From positions 1-59,156 of the IMG/VR virus record IMGVR_UViG_3300007539_000020: a DNA stretch of 59,156 bases; one strand, written 5' to 3'. The stretch comes from a virus. The translations under genes and the position numbers were made by a program. Each line of letters opens with the position of its first letter. Position 1 is the stretch's first letter. Below, piece after piece: positions 8,708-20,700 of this stretch. The notes beneath the pieces are model-generated. The model searched no databases. It saw only the letters and a program-made list of their open reading frames with translations, and was not told where the DNA came from.

Positions 8708-11700
8708 TGGCATACGATAAAGAACAAAACGAAAGTGGTTTGCCTACCGATAATAACGAAAATCCAAAAGCAATTGATTTTCTGCCAAAATATTTTAGAA
8801 CAGATGTAAACAAAAAATTACTATCTAGTACTATACAGCAAATGATCAATCCAGGTGCTGTAGAAAAAATCAATGCATTTGCAGGTAGACGTAATTCTAA
8901 AGTAAATCAAGTAAGCGATGTTTATCTTCCAGATGTAACTGCTGATAGAGAAAATTATCAATTTGAGCCCAGTATTGTTTACAAAGACCAATTAGATAAT
9001 GTTTTGTTCTATAAAAACTATCCTGATTTTATCGGTCAAGTAAAAAACTTTAAAGGACCTACAGAAAATCATAATAGTTTAAATTCGCAGGAAATGTATT
9101 CTTGGAATCCACATATTGATTGGGATAAGTTTGCCAATTTCCGTGAATACTATTGGCTACCGTTAGGACCTTTACCTATTCCTGTATTTGGCGAGCAAAA
9201 AGAAATAGAAAGCACTATTGTTGTGTCTACAGTTGTAGACGATGACAATACTGCATTCCTGTTTAGTTCAAGAGGAACAACAAGAAATCCAACACTAAGA
9301 TTGTTCAAAGGACAAACTTATGTGTTTGAAGTCAACACACCGGGACATCCATTCACTATTGGAATAACAAGAGATTTTATTGATACAGATCTAGGCTTTA
9401 GCATAGAGCAAGAGATAAGCAGTGAAATTTATGATAAAGATATGTTAAAATATGTTTATAACGAAGAAGGTAGATTAGTTTTAACAGAAGACGATTACAT
9501 TGAGCAAGGTGTTATAAAATGGACTATACCAGATGATGTACCGGACAGTCTTTACTATCTAAGTCAAACTGATATTAATACAAGCGGTATTATTCTAAGC
9601 TTTGCTATAGAAGAAAACACAGAAATTGACCTTGCTGAAAATGTTATCGGTAAAAAAACATACAAAACAGGCACAGGCGTAAACCTTTCAAACGGTATGA
9701 AAGTTTACTTCCAAGGTACTGTTACACCTTCAGAATATAGTGAAGGTTTTTATTATATTGAAGGTGTTGGAACAAGTATAAAATTAATTTCTGAAAATGA
9801 TTTAGAAGTTCCGAGCATCTTTACAAGTGATGTAGAAATTGCATGGGATGAATATGGATTTGATGCAGTACCCTATGAAGACGCTGCAAGTTTTCCAGGT
9901 ACTAAAGATTATATCACTATTAATCGATCAAGTCATGACAGAAACCCCTGGTCACGTTACAACAGGTGGTTTCACAAGGATGTAATTGAAAAAAGTTATG
10001 AGGTTAATAATACTGAAATAAATTTAGATCAAAATTTTAGAGCCAAAAGACCAATTATTGAATTTAACGCAGGAATGAAATTATTCAACCATGGTACATT
10101 TGCAAAGAAAAATGTTAATTTAGTTGATAATTTTACAAAAGACGTTTTTAGCAATGTAGAAGGTAGCCTAGGATACAATGTTGATGGTGTAGATCTTACT
10201 GACGGTATGCGTGTATTATTTACAGCAGATCCCGATAGTATGGTAAATGGGAAAATTTACGAAGTAAATTTCATAACACATAACAGCCGCAGACAAATTA
10301 GTTTAGTAGAAACAACTGATACTATGCCTTTAGAAAACGAAACTGTTCTTGCTTTATCAGGAGAATCATTAGGTGGCAAGATGTTTTGGTATAATGGCAC
10401 TCAGTGGATTCAGTCACAAGAAAAAACAGGCGTAAACCAAGCACCACTTTTTGACGTTTTTGATCATGACGGAATAATCTTAAACGATCAAATTACATAT
10501 CCTGCTTCAGACTTTATTGGTAATAAAATTTTTAGTTATAAAGTAGGCACTGGATCTAATGATACAGAACTAGGATTTCCTTTAAAGTATAGAAATATTG
10601 CTAATATTGGAGACATTGTATTTTCTTTTGATATACAAAATCAAATTGTTAGATATCAAAACGAATTGCGTGAAACACTTACAACACAAACTGATACAGG
10701 ATTTTTGAAAAAGTTTTCAAATATTGATACTTTTGAATATGTGAACGGTTGGACTAAAACAAATATTTTAAGTAGACAAGCTGTAATACAACAACAACTT
10801 ACAGTCGATGATGAAGTTAATAATTTTCCAATTACTGTTTTTAACAAAAGCGGTACATTAAGTGATTTAGTAGTAAAAGCATATGTTGATGGTAAAAAAG
10901 TTTTAGATTCTAAATTTACTATAGACAACATTAACAACATAGCAACTGTTGTTTTTACAGAAGATTTAGAAGTTGGAAAAACACTTGTGTTTAGATGTTT
11001 TTCTAATGCTCCTAAAAATGAAAATGGTTACTATGAAATACCTGTAAACTTAGAAAAAAATCCATTAAATGATAACTTAGTTGACTTTACGTTAGGTGAA
11101 GTAAATGATCATGTAGAATCTATTATTGAAGAAGTACAAGGCTTTGACGGCATTTATCCTGGCGTTAGTAATCTTAGAGATTTAGGAAATGTTACACATT
11201 ATGGTAAGCGTTTTGTACAACACAGCGGACCATTTAACCTAGCAGCATTTCATATTACTGATAAAGAAGCAAATATTGTTAAAGCAATTAATTTTGTTAG
11301 ATCAGAATACGGTAAAACAAAACGAAGACTAATTGCACTTGCTAATGAAAGCGGTATAGAAGGAACTGCAAAAGATCAATTAGATACAGTGCTTGAAAGA
11401 TTTTCTAAAGAAACTGTTTCTTATAGAAATTTCTATTATGGAGATATGGTAGGTAAGAAAGCAAATACAAGCACAATACATAATATAGATAATAGTGAAG
11501 AAACATATTTTGCAATCGGACTTACAAATTTTGATATCAACAAATTATCTAATCAAGCAGTATATGTCTATCTTAACGGAGTTCAATTACTTAAAGACAG
11601 AGATTATACAATAAGCGATAACTTTGTAAACGTAACAGCAACACTTGCAAAAGGTGATGTTATAAGAGTTGACGAATTTGAAAATACTAACGGATGCTAT

Positions 11701-14700
11701 ATTCCGCCAACACCTACTAAACTAGGTTTGTTTCCTCTGTATTATCCTGAAGTACAAAAAGATCATACAGTAAGACCTGCTGTGAAAACATTTGTTACAA
11801 CAAAATCTCAAACACGTTTTGTATTAGAAAATGTAAACAAAATTATTGAAGCAACTGATCTTATTGTACAAGTAGGCGATGTTAAAGCATATGGTAATAT
11901 TGATTATACTATAGAAAAAGTAAGAAACGGTTTATTTTATGTAGACTTTGTAGATCCGGTCGTAGCAAATGAAAATGTAATTATAGGCTTCCCGCAGTGC
12001 GTTATTCAAGGACATGACGGAAGTTTAACAAAAGCATGGAATGACTTTAGAGACGACTTTTTGTTAGAGTATGAATATAGAGTATACAATAACATTAAAT
12101 TAAAATATGATGCTAGTGTTTTAGATATCAACAATTTTGTTCCTACATTTGACAGAGATACTAAGTTTACTAAAGAACAAATTGATAATAGTGTACTTGG
12201 AGATTTTACAAGTTGGTTAGAAGATGCAGGAAACTTAACTTATACTGAAAATAACTTTTATGATGAAAGAGACGGATTTACATACAACTATAGTTTTATG
12301 TCAAATACAGAAAATGAACCATTAAAAGGTTTTTGGAGAAGTGTATATAAAACATATTATGGTACTGATCGTCCTAACACACATCCATGGGAAATGCTAG
12401 GATTAACAATTAAGCCTACATGGTGGGATGAACAATACGGACCTGCTCCTTATACTAGTGATAATATTTTACTTTGGACAGACATGGCCGAAGGTATTAT
12501 AAGAACACCCGGTGTTGTTGCACAAAAAAATAAAATGTACAAGCACTCAAAATTGTTAGATGCTATTCCAGTAGACAGTAACGGTAAGTTAGTCGATCCG
12601 TATAAAGCAGGACTTGCACAAAACTATAAGTTTGACACAGCAAGTAACAATTTTGTTTTTGGTGACGAGGCACCTGTCGAAACTGCATGGAGAAGAAGTT
12701 CAGAATATCCATTTGCATTATTAAAAGCATGGATGCTAAATCAACCTGCACAAATTTTTGGTCTAGCATTTGATAGATCACGCATTAAAAAGAATTTATC
12801 AGATCAATATGTTTATACTGAAACAAATAAAGCAATACGTTGTGAAGATCTAGTATTTCCGAGTATTACTGGCAACGAAGATATTTTACTTACAAGCGGA
12901 CTTGTGAACTTTATTGCAAGTTACATGTCTTCTAAGTATAGTTCAAATTATAATAATTATCAGCAAAGATTAAAAGGACTTAAAAATCAATTATCAATTA
13001 GAGTTGGTGGGTTTGCAAGTAAAGAAAAACTAAAATTAGTTTTAGACGCAAGAAGTCCTCTAAATAAAAGTAGTAACTTTGTACCAGAAGAAAATTATCA
13101 AATTTTCTTAAACACATCAAGTCCATTAGAAACACTTGTGTTTAGTGGTATGATAATTGAAAAAACAGCAGATAATACATATATTTTAAAAGGATATGAC
13201 GGAGACAATCCTACGTTTCCTTTCTACAAACCATTAGAAACAAATTCAGATACATCGATTACTGTCGGCGGCATATCTGCAAATTATGTTGTATGGACAG
13301 AAGATCAAGAATATACAATTGGTACAATTGTTGAATATCAAAACAACTGGTATAGAACAACTTCAACTCACAAGAGTTCTGAGACATTTGACGCAACAAA
13401 ATTTGCTAAGTTGCCTACACTTCCTATTACTGGTGGTATAAGTGCAAAAATTAGAAAAAGATATGAAACTACTGTTTCTTATATTTCTTATGGAACTATT
13501 TTAGAATCAGTGCAAGAAGTTGTTGACTTTATGCAAGGATATGAAAAGTTTTTAAAACAGCAAGGATTTGAACTAGATTATTACAACAGAGATACAGATA
13601 GTTTAGAAGATATGACTTTGTGTATACAAGAATTTATGTTCTGGGTAACACAAAACTGGGAAGCAGGAACTATCCTTACAACTAGTCCGTGTGCAAACAG
13701 ATGTATTTTTACAAAACCGTATTTTGTTGTAGATGATATTTTTGATGATTTTTACGGATACAATTTATTATCTGGAAATGGCGAAAAACTAGGTAGAGAA
13801 TTAAGCAACATTTATAGAGATGACACAAATACATTTGGTATTACACCTTCTAATACAAACGAAGGAATTTATTTAATAAAGTTACCTTTAGTGCAAACAG
13901 AGCATGTTATTTTATTAGATAACTCAACAGTATTCAATGATGTAATTTATGATGTCACACCTGGATATAGACAAGAAAGAATTAAACTTGTAGGTTATAG
14001 AACAGACAATTGGTCAGGCGGTTTAAATATTCCTGGATTCTTCTATGACAATGTAAAAGTTGATTTTTGGAAAACTTATGAAGATTATGCAGTAGGTGAT
14101 GTAGTTAAATTTAAAGAATTCTTTTATTCTGCAAATGTAAAACACAACAGTGGAGAAGTGTTTGTTTCTGCAAACTGGAATAGATTATCGGAAGAACCTA
14201 AAGCAGAACTATATCCTAACTTTGATTACAGAGTAAATCAGTTTACCGATTTCTATGATTTAGATACTGATAATTTTGATACAGAACAACAGCGTTTAGG
14301 ACAACATTTAATTGGTTATCAAAAACGTGAATACCTAAGTAACATTATTCCTGATAGTGTAAGTCAGTATAAGTTTTATCAAGGATTTATACAAGAAAAG
14401 GGAACAAAAAATTCTCTTACAAAATTATTTGATGCATTAAGCACATCAGGCGAAGAAAGTCTAAAGTTTTTTGAAGAATGGGCAATTAGAGTTGGATCTT
14501 ACGGTGCTTTAGATAATAAGCGAGATCTAGAGTTTAAATTAGACGAAAGTAACTATAAATTAGAGCCTCAACTATTTGAATTAACAAATAATAAAACAGA
14601 TGATGCAGATTTAATTTATAAAATTGCTGACTATGAAGTATATGAAAAACCTGAAGACTATGCTAATACTCCGTTTGTGACGTCAACTGCAAAATTAAAC

Positions 14701-17700
14701 ACAAGCCGTAATAATGGTTGGGTGCGTTTACAAGATGTTAAAGGTGCTGTTACAACTTATAAAGGATTGTTAGATCTTAATATAGCAACTACGTATATCG
14801 GCGATAATATTTGGATACAAAATAAAAAGAATGAATGGGATGTTGTAACTCAAGTTAAAGAAACAAATAAAATTGTAGGTTATGATATTGAAGTTGATGG
14901 TACATATACTGATTCTAGAGGTAACATATTAAATGTGTTAAAAATTGTGTTTGACAATTATGTTGATTTTACTAAAGGTGAAATAATTGGCATTTATGGC
15001 GGCTTGTCTACTATTACAGGATATTGGGAAATTTTAGAAGTAGGTATAGATTATGTTATAGTTGATACAGGAAACTTGTCAGTAACTGAAACACAAATTA
15101 ATACATTCCCAGATAGTACAGAAAATGCAGTATCTAGATTTGTTACTAGAAGATTTACTGATATAGAAGAATTAAACCAAGAGGTTAAAAATTTATTCCA
15201 TGTAAAAAATGATAAAGTATGGATTGAAAAAGTTGACGGCAATTGGGGATTATACGAAAACGAAGGTATCTTTACTTTACAAAAAGAAGTTTATAATCCG
15301 TCAGGTGATCAAGACGGATTTGCAACTGCTTATGATGTAAATTCAAATAACACATACATTCCTATTGCAAGTTTAGGACACCCTGGAGAAGAAGGCATAC
15401 TTAGACTTTTCTATCGTCCAAATGAACAATTAGAAATCAGCCTAAGACAAATAATGGAACCTGAATTAGTAAGTGATCCAGAAATTGGATTTGGTAGAAC
15501 AGTTGCAATTTCAGATGATGCAACTTATATTGCTGTAGGTGCTCCTTACACAAGTAATGTAAAAACACTTTATATTGATGAATTACAACCTGATGTAATT
15601 TATTATGAAGGAGACATTGTTAGAGATAGAGGTGTTTTGTGGCAAGCAAACAAAGACATTGGGCTATACTATGATAGCGTAGGTGATAGTTCTACTATTA
15701 CTATAAATGATGCCGATTGGGACGAAGTTAATCTTATTACAGGATTAGAACCATCGTTAGACATATTGAAAAACCGTTTAGTACCTAGTGTAGAATTTAC
15801 AGATCAAATGCTTAATGTTGCATTGTCAACGGCAACAACACCAACAGAGTTTGAAACTTGGGCACGTAGTATTGCAGACGATGGGTTTGCATTTGGTAAT
15901 CTTGACAAAAGCACTACGCCACCAACAATTAGAAGTGCAGATGTTTTGCAGTTCATAAAAATTAGAGCGGGTACTGCTGCACAAGACAACGTTGACCGTT
16001 GGAAAAATATTATTTTACCTAGTTTATTAGAGCAATCTTGGTACAATGATACCTTTACTTTAGGTCATAGCGGTAGCGGCATTGAAAAACAAGGTACAGT
16101 ATATCTTTATAAACAAAATGCTGATACAGGATTATATGAAGTTGAACATATTATTTGTTCACCGTTTCCAAAAGCAAACGAACAATTTGGTACAAAGGTA
16201 CAATTAAGAAAAGCAGCAAACGGTTCTCTTAAAATGTTTGTCGGCGCTCCCGGTGCAGACGGAACTGATGTTGGTAGAATTTACATGCTAGACAACGAAG
16301 GCGGCGAGTGGAAATACAGTTCAGACAGAAATTATAAAGGCGTGTACAATGATTTGTTTAAGTATAATGAAAACGATTTAACATTCTATAATGGTGCGTT
16401 GTATAAAGCTGCAACTAACATTGCACCTGGTACAAGTTTACCATCTGATGCTCCAAATTTATGGATCGAACAGACAGATGTAAACACAGAATATACAGGA
16501 TACGTTCCTAGACAAAACTTCATCACAAGCGAAAACGAAAGTGATGTTACTAACCAAAGTATTAACATTGGTAAAGTTTTTGATACAAACAAATTAGGTG
16601 ATGTACTTGCATTTAGTGCAAAATCTGGTAATGACGAACTTGTAAGTATCTATACAAATGTGTTTGCTAGATGGAGATTAAATCAAACTATTGTAAATCA
16701 AGAAGGCATTGATTATAGTCTTGCTGTAAATGATACAGGAGATACAATAGGTATTGGTGCTCCATTGTATAATACTGAAGAAAACACAGATGCAGGTAGT
16801 GTAAAATTATACAGTCAAAACTCAACAGGCGATGCTTGGGAATTAACTCAAACACTTACAAGTCCATACAAAGAAAAAAATGAAGCATGGGGACTTGCAA
16901 TTGATTTCTCAGCAGATAAACTATTAGTTGTAGGTAAGAATACTGATACACGTACTACAACAACATTTGACAGATATGTTGAATACAAAAAGTATGCAAT
17001 AGGAAAAAATGAATTAAAAAACACAATTTACAGTAGATATGTAAACGATAATACAGGTGTACAAAATACAGAAAAAACTACATTTGACGGTGGCAGAACT
17101 ACCTTTGTAACAAAAGAAATTGATTCAGGAAGATTAGGTATCTACGAAAAGTTAGGTAATAAATTTATATTTGGCGAAGATTTACCTTACTCAAGAAAAA
17201 CAATAGGCAATGATTTAAGTAATATTAAATTACAAGACAACAATGTATATGTTGGATTACCTATGATTAATCCATCTGAATTTACAGATTCATCTCGTCT
17301 AGAAAATGAAGATTCTACTGCCGGAATGTTTGTAAACTTTAGAGCCGATAAGAATAAGAATAGTTGGAAAGTAGTTACTTCAGAAACTGGGCAAGTTGAT
17401 CTAAATAAAATTGGCAGAGTATTTTTATATAGTCAAGAAACAAATGACATTATAACTAATTTAGATGTGATTGATCCTAGACAAGGAAAAATTGCAGGTG
17501 TTGCTGATCAAGAAATAACTTATAAAACACCTTATGACCCTGCAATTTATAGTAATGGTAGTGGTAAAGTTGTTGTTGATCAAGCAGCAAACTGGTGTGA
17601 TGAACACGTAGGAGAAATTTGGTGGAATATTGATACAGTAAGTTGGTTCAATCCATACCAAGGTCCGATACAATATAGATCCGCAAATTGGCATAAGCAA

Positions 17701-20700
17701 ACACAAACAAGTCTTGTTAGTATACTAGAATGGGTAGAAAGCACAGTTCCTCCACAAGAATACATTTCACTTGCAGACACTACACAAGGATATGCACAAG
17801 GTATAAGCGGCACACCTTACTATGATGCAAACACATATAGTGTAAAAAGCAAAGTTGATTCTGTAAGCGGTCAAGCAAAACTTTACTATTACTTCTGGGT
17901 ACAAAATAAACAAACTATACCTAATATTCCTAATAGAGCATTAAGTGTATTTGAAATAGCAAAATTAATTGAAGATCCATCTAGATATGGATATAGATAC
18001 ATTCAGTTACTTGATGACAATAAATTTAGTTTGCACAATGTTAGATCATTTATTAATGACAAAGACACAATTCTGCACTTTACATTAATTGATGATGCAG
18101 AGCAAAAAACACCAATTCATAATGAATATCAATTAATGAGTTCAGGGTTAGCAACAAGCAAGCCAAACGAGGAAATTGAAAGTAAATGGATTGATAGTTT
18201 AGTAGGATATGATTTAAATAATGCAACAGTTCCTGATCCAAATCTTTCTCCTAAAGTAAAGTATGGTATTTTAAACTATCCAAGACAGGGTATGTTTATA
18301 AACAGAATTGAAGCATTAAAACAAGTTGTTGAAAGAGTAAACACAGTATTTGCTAAAACACAAATTGTTGATAATTATGACATTAGTTTGTTACAGCAAA
18401 ATGATCCAGTACCAAATGTTTCCGAAAACTTATACGACACAATAGTTGAAACAACAGATTTGTTAAGATTTGTAGGTGTGGCAAAAGTACAAACAGCAGA
18501 GTTTACACCAGTAATTGAAAACAGTAAAATTGTTGCAGTTACAATTACTAATTCAGGACGTGGGTATGTTTATCCGCCAACTGTTAGGATAGAAGATACT
18601 TACGGCAGAGGTGCTGTTATCAATACTACAATAAACAACTTAGGACAAGTTACAGGAGCAACAGTAAGAAAGCAAGGTAAAAATTACAGTAGTGCAACAA
18701 AAATAACTGCAAGACCGTTTAGTGTTCTTGTAAATTCTGATAGTGATATTGGAGGTAGATGGGCTATCTACACATATGATTCAACATCAAGTGAATGGGA
18801 TAGATTAAGATCTCAGTCATATGTAACTACAGGTTACTGGAATTATGCTGATTGGTATGCAACTGGATATAATGCACAAACACCAATTGATCAAACAGTT
18901 GATTTAGCATATCAATTGTTTAGACTAGAAAATGAAATTGGCGATATTGTAAAAATCAAAGAAGTTGGATCAGGCGGCTGGTTGTTGTTGAAAAAAATTG
19001 ACGATCAATTAGTTGAAGATTATACAATTAATTACGAAACTATAGGTCGTCAAAACGGAACTATCAAACTAAGTAACAAACTTTACAATTTCTTAGAAGC
19101 TGCTGGCGGGTTTGATACAGAAATATATGATACAACATTTTATGACAGAGAACCTATTCAAGAACTTAGAAACATTTTAAGTGCATTAAAAAATGACATT
19201 TATGTAAATGATTTAGAAGTAGAATGGAATAATTTATTCTTTGCAAGTTTAAAATATGCAATGAGCGAACAAACTAACTTAGACTGGGCGTTCAAATCTA
19301 GTTTCATTAGAGTAAAACATGTACTTGGTGATTTTGAACAAAAATTGTCTTATCAAAATGACAATTTAGAAAACTATGAAGACTATGTCAAAGAAGTCAA
19401 GCCATACCATAGTAAAATAAGAGAGTACATTAGTTCTTATGACCATGTTGAGCCTACAAACAGTTTAACGACTGACTTTGATGTACCTCCTAGTTACAGT
19501 GCTGCAAAAGAAATCGAAACAATTGCTGCAAAATATGACAATGGTATTATAACAGATATTATCGAAAAGTATCAGCAATATCCCTACAAAAGTTGGGTAG
19601 ACAATAACGGTTATGACATTATTGAAATAGAAGTTACTAACGGAGGATCTAATTACAAAGAAACCCCGCCTGTAACTATTTTAGGAGATAGTGGAGCAAC
19701 AGCAAAAGCATATTTGTCTAAAGGTAGTGTTAGCAAAATTGAAATTGTTAAAGCAGGTAGTAAAGTTTATGAAGCACCATTAGTAGTAATTGATGAACCT
19801 AGTCCTGGAGGAATACAGGCTAAAGCAACTGCTATTATTGGCAATCCATTAGTGCGTTCTACACACATGATAATGAAATTTGACAGAACAACGGGCACAT
19901 ACTTGATGACAAACATAGATGAATCTGAAACGTTTACTGGCACAGGTTCTACAACTAAGTTTTCTTTAAAATGGCCAATCAATAGAAATACAAATACCTA
20001 TGAAGTAACAGTAAACGGATTACCAATTTTAAAAGGTGAATATTCTGTAGATAATGAAAAAGACACTGCAAAAGGTTATGACAGACAGTTAGGGTATATT
20101 ACATTTGAAGAAGCACCTGCAACTGGTGCGACAATTGTAATTACATATAAGCGTAATCTAAACATGCTTACAGCAGCAGATAGAATTTATCACGCTTATA
20201 ATCCTGCTACAGGAATGCCTGGTAAAAACCTATCACAACTAATGGACGGTGTTGATTATGATGGCGCTGTATATGATGGTATTAGTTTTGGTACTGAACA
20301 AGGTTTTGATATCGGCGGCTTTGCAGAATACAGATTTGATACCATTGCAAATACAACAGATGATGAAATTTTTGTTTTAGATGGTAGTACAACAACATTT
20401 ACACTAAGCACTCCGTTAGAAGACGGTGTGCAATACAACGTATATTGGAAGTCGGTAAATGCAAAATTAAATGATAGTCCAATAAGACTAGACGATCCTG
20501 ACTATGATGGAATAACAGTATTAGATAACAAATATGCACTAATGTTGCCATTATCGGGTGATGGTGTTACTGATACTGTAAATATCGATTGGACAAGATG
20601 GAAAACTGTAGAAGACAGAGATTTCCTTGTTGCAGGTGACACAGTTATAATTAGAAAATCAACAAGTGATGGAAGTTTTGAACTTGCAGGAAGCACATAT